Shown here piece by piece: positions 16,235 through 23,533 of a stretch of 33,609 nt of DNA; position 1 is the first letter of the stretch; the number at the start of each line of letters is the position of its first letter. Origin of the DNA: a virus; IMG/VR virus record IMGVR_UViG_3300032605_000083, positions 1 through 33,609 of that record; one strand, 5' to 3'. A model generated the notes under the pieces. It was not told the DNA's origin. It searched no databases and was given only the letters and a program-made list of their open reading frames with translations. The position numbers and the translations under genes were made by a program.

Positions 16235-16395
16235 TACTCAAAAAACTCCTCTTTAGGTGGGAAGTTAATGATCATATTAACCTGAATACCATTAGGTTCC
16301 TTTAGTATAACAGAAACTTTAGCACTGTAAAGCGTTGATCCATATACTTTTTTCAAAGCATCCCATACATCATCTTTAATATCTTTATGGCTCAT
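16234..16395 (-). CDS. Small conserved-context protein, function unknown
   Basis: 53 residues (begins MSHKDIKDDVWDALKKVYG). It is linked by ATGA overlap to the lipoprotein gene upstream and by TAATG overlap to the membrane peptide downstream, which strongly supports translation. A mixed helix and strand pattern is seen; no family is recognised. Confidence 0.65.
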   Translation of the reverse strand: MSHKDIKDDVWDALKKVYGSTLYSAKVSVILKEPNGIQVNMIINFPPKEEFFE

Positions 16396-16748
16396 CTTGG
16401 TTTACCACCTACAGCTCGCTCAATACGTTCTGCTGACATTTCAATCATAGATAATTTAGCAGAACAATAAACTTCACTAGGCTTATCTTTTTGGCTAAGC
16501 TCATCTACAATAGTATAAAGATTGTTTACAAGTTTGACCGTTGCTTCATTGTTTGGTTGATATTGTGAATAGTTCTTTAACGCTTTAATATCATAATTAA
16601 GTTTAGCTAAATTATCAGGTGTGCATTTCATAGTTTGTGCATCAGTTCTAATAATATTGACTAATTGATATTCATTAGGATCATAAGATGCCATATTAAG
16701 AATAGAACATCCTGTTAAAGCAATTGCTGCAAAAGGAAGAAATCTCAT
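16392..16748 (-). CDS. Putative phage lipoprotein
   Basis: 118 residues with a lipoprotein signal (MRFLPFAAIALTGC, lipobox LTGC, Cys14). A helical periplasmic domain follows with two further cysteines (Cys42 in MKCTPD and one in VYCSAK) that could form a disulfide. It would be anchored in the envelope. Phage lipoproteins expressed early sometimes block superinfection; that role here is inference. Confidence 0.65.
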   Translation of the reverse strand: MRFLPFAAIALTGCSILNMASYDPNEYQLVNIIRTDAQTMKCTPDNLAKLNYDIKALKNYSQYQPNNEATVKLVNNLYTIVDELSQKDKPSEVYCSAKLSMIEMSAERIERAVGGKPR

Positions 16749-16948
16749 AGTGCACTCACTATCTGAATCACATCTAGTATGATTGTTCTAGCTTGTTGAT
16801 CATCTTCAAACTGCGATGCATTCTGATCTATTTCTTTAGCAAGATTTAAATCAGACACAAGTTCTTTGAACTCAACCAGCGATAGCTTACCTGTAATATA
16901 AGCTTCTTTATATTCTTTAGCTTTAGCTGCTAGTTCTTGTGCATTCAT
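16745..16948 (-). CDS. Small helical protein, function unknown
   Basis: 67 residues, acidic and helical (MNAQELAAKAKEYKEAYITG). ATGA overlaps on both sides place it in the operon between the lipoprotein and the next small gene. No motif recognised. Confidence 0.6.
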   Translation of the reverse strand: MNAQELAAKAKEYKEAYITGKLSLVEFKELVSDLNLAKEIDQNASQFEDDQQARTIILDVIQIVSAL

Positions 16949-17166
16949 TGTCCAATCTCCGTTTCTTTAAAGTGTTTAAACAGGTTCTTACTTGTTAAAT
17001 ATAACTTCCATTCAATAGGTCTTTCTTTGTGGTAAATGGCAGTATAAGTAAATAATTCTAATAATTGTGCAATTTCATAGGCTGTAATATCTTCTGTTGG
17101 CATATAGTGCCATTGTTTGCCTTCAATCAAATCTATAAAACTAATATCTGGGTAATTAGGTATCAA
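16945..17166 (-). CDS. Small protein, function unknown
   Basis: 73 residues with aromatic-rich helices (EIAQLLELFTYTAIYH, SKNLFKHF). Joined to neighbours by 4-nt overlaps. Family not recognised. Confidence 0.6.
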   Translation of the reverse strand: MIPNYPDISFIDLIEGKQWHYMPTEDITAYEIAQLLELFTYTAIYHKERPIEWKLYLTSKNLFKHFKETEIGQ

Positions 17167-17345
17167 TGCATTCTCCTTTTCTTTTCTGATTCTAGTTTTT
17201 TAATGGTAGCCTTCATTTCTTTTACAAGAGCATTATGCAAGAGAACTTGTTTACCAATATCCTGAATGATTTTACCAAGTTCTGTTCCAGCTACTTTATC
17301 CTTTTTATAAAGCTCTTCAGCAAATCTAATAAGTTCATCTAGCAT
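17163..17345 (-). CDS. Small coiled-coil protein
   Basis: 60 residues, helical throughout with heptad-like Leu/Ile spacing and a basic end (KKLESEKKRRMH). Likely to oligomerise. Overlaps neighbours by 4 and 11 nt. Function unknown. Confidence 0.55.
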   Translation of the reverse strand: MLDELIRFAEELYKKDKVAGTELGKIIQDIGKQVLLHNALVKEMKATIKKLESEKKRRMH

Positions 17346-17520
17346 TTCTTTTCCTTTTGATAGCGGGAAGTCCTACTTTAATAGGTTCTTCCATCATTTT
17401 ACGAGCCATCTTTTTAGATAGCTCTGGAATATCTTCTAGCTCTTTATCACCGTTAATAATAAATCCTAACATAGCCATGCCAGCATAAACAGCTTCTAAT
17501 TGTTCTTGATCATTCATCAT
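17335..17520 (-). CDS. Small protein, function unknown
   Basis: 61 residues. An amphipathic N-terminal helix (AVYAGMAMLGFIINGD) leads to a basic C-terminus (AIKRKRNAR). It starts inside the end of the upstream gene (11-nt overlap). No family recognised. Confidence 0.55.
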   Translation of the reverse strand: MMNDQEQLEAVYAGMAMLGFIINGDKELEDIPELSKKMARKMMEEPIKVGLPAIKRKRNAR

Positions 17521-17905
17521 TCACCTCTTCATTCATGGTATGTATATGTTTTTCTTTTGGTATGGTAAAGGTTTCAATAGGAATATCTTTTCTTTTGTAG
17601 GCATTGTCACGACCTAATTTATATCCCGCTATCCATGCTTGCCACATCTTTTCATCATCATATTTAAGTTCACACATACTAGGGCTTTGTAAAAACACTC
17701 TTTCATACCACCATGTAAACTCTTCATTTGGTTCTGGGTTCATTTCTTTAGGTTGTGGTTTAATGCGGTATTCCCAATGAGTTGCATCCCAAATTGGAGT
17801 TTCAACATATTGCCATTCTTCATTTTCATCAGATAACCATTTAGCTTCAATCTTTTTACCTTCAGCCCATGCTTTTATTTCTTTATGCCATTTATGTTGT
17901 TTCAT
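17510..17905 (-). CDS. Conserved phage protein with repeated Trp motifs
   Basis: 131 residues. The first half (HKEIKAWAEGKKIEAKW, then ending W-E-Y-R-I-K-P near residue 49) is a small beta-rich module common in phage hypothetical proteins. The second half is a separate helical part (EFTWWYERVFLQS, WQAWIAGYKLGRD). Function unknown. Confidence 0.65.
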   Translation of the reverse strand: MKQHKWHKEIKAWAEGKKIEAKWLSDENEEWQYVETPIWDATHWEYRIKPQPKEMNPEPNEEFTWWYERVFLQSPSMCELKYDDEKMWQAWIAGYKLGRDNAYKRKDIPIETFTIPKEKHIHTMNEEVNDE

Positions 17906-18138
17906 AACATGCTCCTTACCTTTTTAAATACTTCTCGTCTATCACTAAATTTAACTTTGCCTTGTATTTCAACAGGACTAAAAAATGCAGTCCATCCATG
18001 ATCAGCATGAAATGTTCCTGTAACCTTTTTACCGTTAATAGTATCAAAATAAATCCAAGGATAATTGGCAGCAAAGGTTACATCTATACCTAATTTATTG
18101 AGTCTATGCACAAATGTTTTTATTCTATATTCATTCAT
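17902..18138 (-). CDS. Conserved small phage protein, function unknown
   Basis: 78 residues. The end KFSDRREVFKKVR resembles a recurrent phage motif, and the middle has alternating strands with Trp and Phe (PWIYFDTINGKKV). It overlaps the exonuclease stop by 8 nt. No catalytic motif. Confidence 0.6.
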   Translation of the reverse strand: MNEYRIKTFVHRLNKLGIDVTFAANYPWIYFDTINGKKVTGTFHADHGWTAFFSPVEIQGKVKFSDRREVFKKVRSML

Positions 18139-18877
18139 TTATCTTCTCCCTTATGCCATTGGCGATTGTTTCTTGGTCAATCTTGCCTTGAGCATGTTCA
18201 ATAACCTTAACCGCATTTTCCAACTCACAAGGATCGACGGGAACACCCCTAATATTAATACGCTGGGTCAACTCCCATATCTTTTGTTCTGATGCGTCCA
18301 GGGGTCTTAGCAAACGCCCTATGGCCATCTCTGTCTTAACGTCCTGGCGACAGTACTCAAACAGCTGATTTATAAGTTCGGGGTCTTTATTAAATCCGTC
18401 TTTGTATGGTTTGCATAGTTTCTGAATAAGACGCTTACCAATAGGATCTTTTTTATATTCGGCATCTAGAAATGTGCCAGCGTCATCTAAGCTTTGTGGA
18501 ATATTATTGGCCGCAGCTATGGCCATGGTGTCAATACATTGTTCTAATTTTAGTGGTGGCCAGCCGTACTTAGGCACACAGACGCAGTTCCAGATGGCAT
18601 ACTCGAACATGGCGTTCCATGCTTGGATTTTGCCACCGTTGTTTACGTGGTCTAATAGTTTGGATAAGAAATGCCCGTAGTGTGGGTTATTAACTTGGTC
18701 AGTTACTAACACATCGTTAGGTTGGGTGCCGAACGCAATGCATATAACCTCAGTAGTAGGGTCGTTGGCATATACATCCAATCCCCTATCTTTGAGGTCA
18801 ATTGCTGATCTGGTTTCAAAGTCAATACTATAGATCATTGGTCTTTGTTTATCGCCTTTGCCTGCTTCACTTGCCAT
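18131..18877 (-). CDS. DnaQ/PolA-type 3'-5' exonuclease without a polymerase domain
   Basis: 248 residues. Exo I is Asp19-Phe-Glu21 (YSIDFET), Exo II contains Asn88 (QAWNAMFEYAIW), and Exo III is Tyr175-x3-Asp179 (YCRQDV), the family A polymerase proofreading set. After the exonuclease it continues as family A polymerases do (LTQRINIRGVPVD) but stops about 30 residues later, so palm and fingers are missing. The N-terminus (MASEAGKGDKQRP) copies the GKGD-RP motif of the small gene at 13886-14068. GGAG 7 nt before the ATG supports this start rather than Met14. It may proofread or trim DNA for another polymerase. Confidence 0.8.
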   Translation of the reverse strand: MASEAGKGDKQRPMIYSIDFETRSAIDLKDRGLDVYANDPTTEVICIAFGTQPNDVLVTDQVNNPHYGHFLSKLLDHVNNGGKIQAWNAMFEYAIWNCVCVPKYGWPPLKLEQCIDTMAIAAANNIPQSLDDAGTFLDAEYKKDPIGKRLIQKLCKPYKDGFNKDPELINQLFEYCRQDVKTEMAIGRLLRPLDASEQKIWELTQRINIRGVPVDPCELENAVKVIEHAQGKIDQETIANGIREKINE

Positions 18878-19079
18878 TTTGATTCTCCACTTTTGCTATT
18901 TTCTTTTTAAGCCAAAGATAATCAGCCATTGCGTCACCTTTACCCTTGTCATACCAATTTAAAGCTTGTTTGCTAAATAACTTTCTAATAATCCAAGGCA
19001 AGCTTGCATGGAATTGCAACATACTTAATTCAAGCTTTCCTTCTATTAGATTCATTTTTTGTTTTCTAGTCAATTTCAT
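18867..19079 (-). CDS. Small basic protein, function unknown
   Basis: 70 residues, Lys-rich and helical (MKLTRKQKMNLIEGKLELSM, then WIIRKLFSKQALNWY). It precedes the exonuclease with an 11-nt overlap and supplies its Shine-Dalgarno sequence. No family recognised. Confidence 0.55.
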   Translation of the reverse strand: MKLTRKQKMNLIEGKLELSMLQFHASLPWIIRKLFSKQALNWYDKGKGDAMADYLWLKKKIAKVENQNGK

Positions 19080-19363
19080 TTCTTCATCTCCAATCCTTCA
19101 ATTCTGTGGGTGAGGATTGAACCAAGATCTTTACCTTTGATAGCTACCATCTGTGCTTCTTCACAATCATAAACAAGTTGTGCTGCATCTCTAATGGCTT
19201 GGTTATATCCACTGTTGTATGCATCGTTACCTTCGATAATCATGGTAATTGCATTACGCACCAATTCAGATGCCTTACGAGTCTTTGCAATCGCAGTTAA
19301 CTTTGAATGCAGTTCTTGTGGTAAATATACCGAGTATGGAACTTTCTTTAATTTTGCATCCAC
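19076..19363 (-). CDS. Ribbon-helix-helix type DNA-binding protein
   Basis: 95 residues. The N-terminal segment VPYSVYLPQELHSKLTAI followed by ASELVRNAITMII (about 8-46) has the strand-helix-helix pattern of RHH regulators. The C-terminal half is helical. RHH proteins bind DNA as dimers and often repress their own promoters, so this could act on the palindromes at 23300 or 23357. The target is inference. Confidence 0.6.
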   Translation of the reverse strand: MDAKLKKVPYSVYLPQELHSKLTAIAKTRKASELVRNAITMIIEGNDAYNSGYNQAIRDAAQLVYDCEEAQMVAIKGKDLGSILTHRIEGLEMKK

Positions 19364-19761
19364 TGTTTAAACTCCCTGTTAATCTTATCTAATCTTTGTT
19401 GTGCTGCTAAATCAGTTTTAAGTTCTGCTCTTGATTGAATACCAAGATATGCACGCAACCAATCTGTAGCTGTATCTTCATCTTTTTTAAGGATTTGACT
19501 ATCTGCATGTAAGAAGTCCCAAAAGTCTTTTGAAGTAGAAAGTATGCCAGCTAACTTCACATGTTGTTCTCCAACATAAGAAGCTTGTTTGTCTTCATGA
19601 GGACGGTCAGTTCTTACAAATACACATTGATAAGCAGCCCCAACGAAGTCCTGTAGAATTTCTATAGGAAAGTCGTCAGGATGCACAACAAGCGTTAATG
19701 AAACGCCATTCTTATCTTGCTTAATGGCAACCTTTTTAGCTTCGAATTGTATCGGCTTCAA
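19348..19761 (-). CDS. Conserved phage recombination-cluster protein, function unknown
   Basis: 137 residues from a TTG with GGAG 7 nt upstream; this start (MKPIQFEAKKVAIKQDKNG) is preferred over the ATG at 19794. A beta-rich N-terminal half (SLTLVVHPDDFPIEIL, about 20-60) precedes a helical half with LAGILSTSKDFWDFL and a Leu/Glu-rich end. Its place next to the DUF736-like and Erf genes suggests DNA metabolism. Function unknown. Confidence 0.6.
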   Translation of the reverse strand: MKPIQFEAKKVAIKQDKNGVSLTLVVHPDDFPIEILQDFVGAAYQCVFVRTDRPHEDKQASYVGEQHVKLAGILSTSKDFWDFLHADSQILKKDEDTATDWLRAYLGIQSRAELKTDLAAQQRLDKINREFKQWMQN

Positions 19762-19960
19762 TCTTGTTCTCCAAATATTGAACGATTCCACCAAGTCTTA
19801 CAATTTGATAATGTAAGTTAGCATTCTCAGCTTTTAAAGTGTCATTCTGTTTACGCCACTCTACACAAAAAGCGTAGAGATCATGGACCTGAGCTTGCAG
19901 GTCCTTAATCAATGCCTCTTGTGGAGTAATGGTTTCTGCCGTTTTTTTGGCTCTAGCCAT
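19736..19960 (-). CDS. Small coiled-coil protein
   Basis: 74 residues from the ATG at 19960, one base after the upstream stop. The longer frame to 20077 overlaps the neighbour and begins with unlikely sequence. After a basic N-terminus (MARAKKTAE) the rest is a coiled coil (LIKDLQAQVHDLYAF, LKAENANLHYQIVRLG). Function unknown. Confidence 0.6.
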   Translation of the reverse strand: MARAKKTAETITPQEALIKDLQAQVHDLYAFCVEWRKQNDTLKAENANLHYQIVRLGGIVQYLENKIEADTIRS

Positions 19961-19961
19961 C

Positions 19962-20240
19962 TTAGTTCTCCCAAGGATTCTTAGCTGGTGCTTGACCTGC
20001 TGGTTTCTCGTATGGTTCTGACGCTGATAATGACAAGAAATCATTTCCTGCTTGTGAAGTTTTCTTCCATGCAGCAATCGCTACTTTAATTGGACCTGAT
20101 TGATGTTTCTTTAAAAGGTCAATAAGTAAGTTACGATCAATATCTACTGAACCTCTAAAGTCAGGATGATTCTCTGATTTCTTTGTATCGTTATTAAATA
20201 ATACGCCCGTGTTAGGTCTTGATTCATACTGTTGTGCCAT
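19962..20240 (-). CDS. DUF736-like phage protein, possible ssDNA-binding accessory
   Basis: 92 residues. NTGVLFNNDTKKSENHPDFR and KVAIAAWKKTSQAGNDFLSL, ending in Pro-rich KNPWEN, match a short phage family that I relate to DUF736. The strands and the acidic/aromatic tail resemble the layout of small OB-fold proteins. It overlaps the Erf stop by 17 nt. A single-strand-binding role next to an annealing protein is plausible but unproven. Confidence 0.6.
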   Translation of the reverse strand: MAQQYESRPNTGVLFNNDTKKSENHPDFRGSVDIDRNLLIDLLKKHQSGPIKVAIAAWKKTSQAGNDFLSLSASEPYEKPAGQAPAKNPWEN

Positions 20241-20928
20241 CTTGTTTTTCCTTTTCTAGTTTATGTTTCATTTCTGTAAATTGAGCCATCATTTCCTTGT
20301 AGAAATTAGGATCGGTTAGTTTAATTTCATCAAATAGTAGTTTATTCTTTCTGAAGATAGATTCTAAGTCTTCATTTTTTTTGGCAAAACCTAACTGTAA
20401 ATGACAAGCATTTTTAATTAGATCTAACCATCCTTGAACATCTCCCTGTGGTTTAGCGGGAGCTACAATTTGCCATTCACCTCTTAAGCCTACGATCTTT
20501 GGACTTTCAGTTGTAGGCTCAGCTTTTTTTGGGTCATCTTTTCCTGTAGTAGCATCAAGAGCGTCATGTTCAACAATCTCCATGGCTGTTACCCATAGAT
20601 AGCGTCTCAAATAAGTCTGAACCGCCCCCAAATTCTGGATTGCATGGCAACCTTTTAACTCAGCCGATGACATTGGTGAACTAAATACAACATAGCTTCC
20701 TTGTGCTGCTTCAGTTGCATCTACGTCCACGATGGTTAATGATGCTATCTCTGTGCCAAATGATACCGTTCCACACAAACCAACTTTAGTAAATATATTT
20801 TGAATGGTAGGTAAAAAATCCCCTAATTCAAAGTATTCATATCCCGCAAACTTATTCTTACCAGACTTTTTAAGACTAGTATTTTGCAGCAGGATTCTTG
20901 CTTCCTGTAACTTCTTGTATACACTCAT
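20224..20928 (-). CDS. erf: Erf-family single-strand annealing recombinase
   Basis: 234 residues. The N-terminal domain carries the Erf signature (LKKSGKNKFAGYEYFELGDF and the helix CHAIQNLGAVQTYLRRYLW). Erf proteins form rings that anneal complementary single strands, for example to circularise or repair phage DNA. After about residue 130 the sequence turns into a charged linker and a helical tail. It follows the DUF3310 gene with a 53-nt overlap and lies close to the PD-(D/E)XK nuclease, a likely functional partner. Confidence 0.85.
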   Translation of the reverse strand: MSVYKKLQEARILLQNTSLKKSGKNKFAGYEYFELGDFLPTIQNIFTKVGLCGTVSFGTEIASLTIVDVDATEAAQGSYVVFSSPMSSAELKGCHAIQNLGAVQTYLRRYLWVTAMEIVEHDALDATTGKDDPKKAEPTTESPKIVGLRGEWQIVAPAKPQGDVQGWLDLIKNACHLQLGFAKKNEDLESIFRKNKLLFDEIKLTDPNFYKEMMAQFTEMKHKLEKEKQDGTTV

Positions 20929-21205
20929 TTGTTCTCACCTCTAATAGTTTCTCTAAATAATGCTTAGCCTTACGTAAATCCTCTAAGCCTCCCTTTTCTT
21001 GATACCTTGAAACATACTTTATGACGTTGCCTTCAAGATAACCAAGCTTGTTAGCCACAATAAAATCCCATGGCTGAATTGTTTTACTTACATAATGTGT
21101 TCCACCGATCTGTGAACTATCGACCATCGGTACTTTTTCATCAAATATCTTATCGTAGTCATCATAAGTCTGTGACCACTCATAAGGCATGCCCGCACCA
21201 CTCAT
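20876..21205 (-). CDS. DUF3310 protein (T7 gp1.7-like family)
   Basis: 109 residues. The segment IGGTHYVSKTIQPWDFI through EGNVIKYVSRYQEKGGLED and KAKHYLEKLL (about 33-88) is the DUF3310 domain. T7 gp1.7, a nucleotide kinase, belongs to this family, so a nucleotide-related function is possible. The last 53 nt overlap erf in another frame. Confidence 0.8.
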   Translation of the reverse strand: MSGAGMPYEWSQTYDDYDKIFDEKVPMVDSSQIGGTHYVSKTIQPWDFIVANKLGYLEGNVIKYVSRYQEKGGLEDLRKAKHYLEKLLEVRTNECIQEVTGSKNPAAKY

Positions 21206-22077
21206 GGATTTTCCTCCTTATATTGTTGATATTGTTTACACCACTTATTCACCAAGCAATAGCTTTCACATCGACCACGCTTACCACGCCTTAGTTGAAT
21301 CTCATAACCCGCACCTAATTCTTTCTTAGCTGCTTCTGCTAACTCAATTGCATCATGTAAAGACTTAGCACGAGTCGCACCTTGTTTAATGACAGCCCAT
21401 ACAGGAGGTTTCTCCCACATTTCTGCTGGTGTGCAATCTGTTAACTCTCCACCTGTTTCCATAGCGAAGTCAGCTGCACTGTGTTTAGCAATACGACCTT
21501 TAATAAAGTTTTCTTGTTCTTCATATGTCCATAAAGGAACATCAACCATAGCAACAGGTTTTTGTGGATACTCTGGATTACGATCAGCTTCTGACTTACT
21601 CCAGTCCTTTAGTATTCCAACAATTGTCAAGGACTTTATTTGAACTTTCTTATTGAAAGCAATAAGCCATGCATATATGTTTAATTGTTGTTCCCATTCT
21701 GGCTTATCATTTCTAACAGCCCACACTGATGTTGTTTTGTAATCTTGAATGTGAATTCCATCGCTATCGATGACTTGTAAGTCAACAGCACCTGATATAC
21801 TCCAACCATCAAGTTCTGCAAAGAATCTTTCTTCAACGATATGATTCTCATCACCACCTTTTTCCAAGATGCTATGCACTGCTGAACCGAAGATGGACCA
21901 AATGGTATCTGCTACATCTTGAGTCAACTCACCATCGTGCTTCTTCATCAATGCTACAATCTTAGGACTGTTAAGCAATTGTGTGGCTGATAGATGTGCC
22001 TTACCCTTTGAATAAGTGGGATTCTTAGCTATGTTTTCAAATGGCTTAGGTAATCCAAATTTATTAGTAATAATCAT
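21202..22077 (-). CDS. PD-(D/E)XK (RecB/Cas4-like) exonuclease
   Basis: 291 residues. Motifs in order: GSAVHSILE (about 64-72, His68), Asp99 in SGAVDLQV, the Asp112-x-Lys114 strand IQDYKTTS, and QQLNIYAWL (about 130). These form the RecB-like nuclease site. The C-terminus has a cysteine cluster (RCESYCLVNKWC), perhaps metal-binding. It would resect DNA ends for the Erf annealing protein encoded just downstream. ATGA overlaps link it to DUF3310. Confidence 0.82.
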   Translation of the reverse strand: MIITNKFGLPKPFENIAKNPTYSKGKAHLSATQLLNSPKIVALMKKHDGELTQDVADTIWSIFGSAVHSILEKGGDENHIVEERFFAELDGWSISGAVDLQVIDSDGIHIQDYKTTSVWAVRNDKPEWEQQLNIYAWLIAFNKKVQIKSLTIVGILKDWSKSEADRNPEYPQKPVAMVDVPLWTYEEQENFIKGRIAKHSAADFAMETGGELTDCTPAEMWEKPPVWAVIKQGATRAKSLHDAIELAEAAKKELGAGYEIQLRRGKRGRCESYCLVNKWCKQYQQYKEENP

Positions 22078-22424
22078 TTAACCCTCACCTCTTCAATACC
22101 ATATTTGTTTTTAAAAACTATCATAGGTCTTCTAACTCTTTTATAAGGAAATGGAACAGGTTTACCTTTGCTGTCTTTATACCACCTATAATAGATAGGC
22201 ATATGTTGTAACTGTGTTCCATATTTTCTTACTGCCTTGTAAATAATGTCATCAAATACGCTAGGCGTTGGTTTATAAATCCTTACAAATCTTTTAAGCA
22301 CATCATCGGCAAAATGCCAACCAATTAATCTATGTCTAACAAATGAATCTTCTTTTACATTGTTAATACTTCCATAGTTTTGAATCCAATAATACAAAGG
22401 AATATGCTCGCTTCTTGTTCTCAT
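22074..22424 (-). CDS. Basic phage protein, function unknown
   Basis: 116 residues from the ATG at 22424, preceded by GAGG and two bases after the upstream stop. It is rich in Arg, Lys and Tyr (PIYYRWYKDSKGKPVPF, ending KNKYGIEEVRVK), so nucleic-acid binding is possible. No family recognised. Confidence 0.55.
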   Translation of the reverse strand: MRTRSEHIPLYYWIQNYGSINNVKEDSFVRHRLIGWHFADDVLKRFVRIYKPTPSVFDDIIYKAVRKYGTQLQHMPIYYRWYKDSKGKPVPFPYKRVRRPMIVFKNKYGIEEVRVK

Positions 22425-22425
22425 G

Positions 22426-22710
22426 TTAAGCCTCGCAATTTCCACTAGCACACATGTTGTTTGTTAGCATCACTTCTTCTAATTCATCGAAGGCTTTATC
22501 TTTAGCAATCGCATCTGCTGATCTACTTACATCATCAAGTAAATGATAATCAGTTTCCATGCATCGCATTTTAATAAGCATGCCACGATCACGACCATGA
22601 TCTGCTAGTACAGAGGTAATCCAATCCGTAACTTCTATATTCCATGATTCAACTTCGTTGTATTTCTTTTCATCAATTTCAACTTCGGCTAATACTAAAA
22701 ATCGTTTCAT
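22426..22710 (-). CDS. Small acidic protein, function unknown
   Basis: 94 residues with an N-terminal strand (RFLVLAEVEIDEKKY) and later helices; three Cys lie in the last 50 residues (MRCMETD, NMCASGNCEA). GGAGAGG precedes the ATG. No family recognised. Confidence 0.55.
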   Translation of the reverse strand: MKRFLVLAEVEIDEKKYNEVESWNIEVTDWITSVLADHGRDRGMLIKMRCMETDYHLLDDVSRSADAIAKDKAFDELEEVMLTNNMCASGNCEA

Positions 22711-22877
22711 ATCCTCTCCTTATCTAATCTATGTTGAACATCTTTTGATTGTTTAATTAATATATCCATTAATAAATCTATACGATTGTTTGCTTCTTCA
22801 ATCTTTTTAGCCATAGCATTCATTTTCTTAGCCATGTTTTCTAATTCGACTCTCATTCCTTGATTAATAATTTCCAT
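22707..22877 (-). CDS. Small coiled-coil protein
   Basis: 56 residues from the ATG at 22877 (GAGG 5 nt upstream). A longer frame to 22940 lies inside the upstream gene and is unlikely. A continuous coiled coil is predicted (VELENMAKKMNAMAKKIEEA, then IDLLMDILIKQ). Function unknown. Confidence 0.55.
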   Translation of the reverse strand: MEIINQGMRVELENMAKKMNAMAKKIEEANNRIDLLMDILIKQSKDVQHRLDKERI

Positions 22878-22879
22878 AA

Positions 22880-23092
22880 TTACCTCGTTATCCAAAACAC
22901 ATAAGCCATAAATGCTGCCCAACAAACGACAAATACCCAAAAGAATACGTTTAAACGCTTCTTCTCTTTACGAGCAAGCATAGCCGATTGGAACATATAC
23001 ATGTCCACATCAACATTTTTGTAGTGGTTGGGATAAATACGACCATTCTCTCTAGCTGGGTCAATAGGATTAATACGAATATTTTGTTTCAT
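22880..23092 (-). CDS. First gene of leftward operon: small membrane protein
   Basis: 70 residues. A polar N-terminus (NIRINPIDPARENGRIYPNH) leads to a C-terminal membrane helix (VFFWVFVVCWAAFMAYVFW). AGAGAGG lies 8 nt before the ATG at 23092 but only 2 nt before the upstream ATG at 23098, so the later start is chosen. This Shine-Dalgarno sequence is exactly complementary to the CCTCTCT loops of the candidate RNA at 23382. Function unknown. Confidence 0.6.
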   Translation of the reverse strand: MKQNIRINPIDPARENGRIYPNHYKNVDVDMYMFQSAMLARKEKKRLNVFFWVFVVCWAAFMAYVFWITR

Positions 23093-23123
23093 TTTCATTT
23101 CCTCTCTAAATAAATGAAGCCCT

Positions 23124-23152
23124 ATTATGCAACATCAAAATACCAATGTCAA
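23124..23152 (-). promoter_or_regulatory. Strong leftward sigma70-type promoter
   Basis: On the minus strand a perfect TTGACA (23152-23147), a 17-nt spacer and CATAAT (23129-23124) give a near-consensus promoter. Transcription would start near 23117, about 25 nt before the first gene of the 10-kb leftward operon. Confidence 0.75.
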
Positions 23153-23299
23153 TATGTCGTACTCATATTAATTCATGTGTTAATTATATTTGCCTGTAAA
23201 AATGGTTTTCACTCAAAATACAGACAAATCCCTTTTGAATGAAACACTTACAAGAATTAAACGCAAAAAAGTGATATATTGACAAAAACAAAAAAGTCT

Positions 23300-23313
23300 A
23301 ACGAATATTCGTT
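23300..23313. promoter_or_regulatory. Perfect 14-bp palindrome, possible operator
   Basis: AACGAATATTCGTT is its own reverse complement. It lies 16 nt after a TTGACA (23279-23284) on the plus strand in the space between divergent promoters, a typical place for a repressor site. Confidence 0.4.
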
Positions 23314-23348
23314 GTATTTTTTCTAACACAAGATGTAGTAATAAATGC

Positions 23349-23375
23349 TTGACAAAACACAACATATTGTGTAAT
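23349..23375 (+). promoter_or_regulatory. Rightward promoter with internal inverted repeat
   Basis: TTGACA (23349-23354) and TGTAAT (23370-23375), 15-nt spacer. Between and into the -10 lies the inverted repeat ACACAA-CATA-TTGTGT (23357-23372), placed where a bound protein would block polymerase. It is followed only by the structured segment ending at the 23456-23490 terminator, not by a gene. Confidence 0.55.
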
Positions 23376-23381
23376 GTTTCA

Positions 23382-23488
23382 AATATCAGATCCCTCTCTG
23401 TCTGATGCTTTTCTTTCGTTCATACGATACCCCTCGGTGCCTCTCTCACCGACCCAAAAACCCTGAACTGATCATTCGGGGTTTTTTC
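23382..23488 (+). ncRNA. Candidate ~105-nt small RNA with two CCTCTCT loops
   Basis: Bounded by the promoter at 23349 and a clear terminator, with no plausible ORF. Three stems can be drawn: ATCAGA/TCTGAT (23385-23406), TCGGTG/CACCGA (23434-23452) and the terminator stem. The loops of the first two both show CCTCTCT, the complement of AGAGAGG. AGAGAGG is the Shine-Dalgarno sequence at the phage genes starting at 23092, 14944, 31526 and 30724. This is the layout of anti-Shine-Dalgarno regulatory RNAs. Existence and targets are inference from sequence. Confidence 0.5.
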
Positions 23489-23490
23489 TT
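23456..23490 (+). terminator. Strong rho-independent terminator
   Basis: Stem AAAAACCCTGAA / TTCGGGGTTTTT (one T-G pair), 7-nt loop CTGATCA, then a T-rich tract on the plus strand. The A-run upstream would also let it act leftward. Rightward, it ends the candidate RNA before the next promoter. Confidence 0.85.
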
Positions 23491-23499
23491 TTATACCCA

Positions 23500-23527
23500 T
23501 TGCATTTTTTTTCAGTTTGTGTATTAT
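23500..23527 (+). promoter_or_regulatory. Rightward early promoter
   Basis: TTGCAT (23500-23505), 16-nt spacer, TATTAT (23522-23527). It starts just after the terminator and would give a leader of about 350 nt before the first gene at 23888. ATTGAGAGCAA just downstream is repeated at the promoter at 24896. Confidence 0.55.
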
Positions 23528-23533
23528 TGTCAT

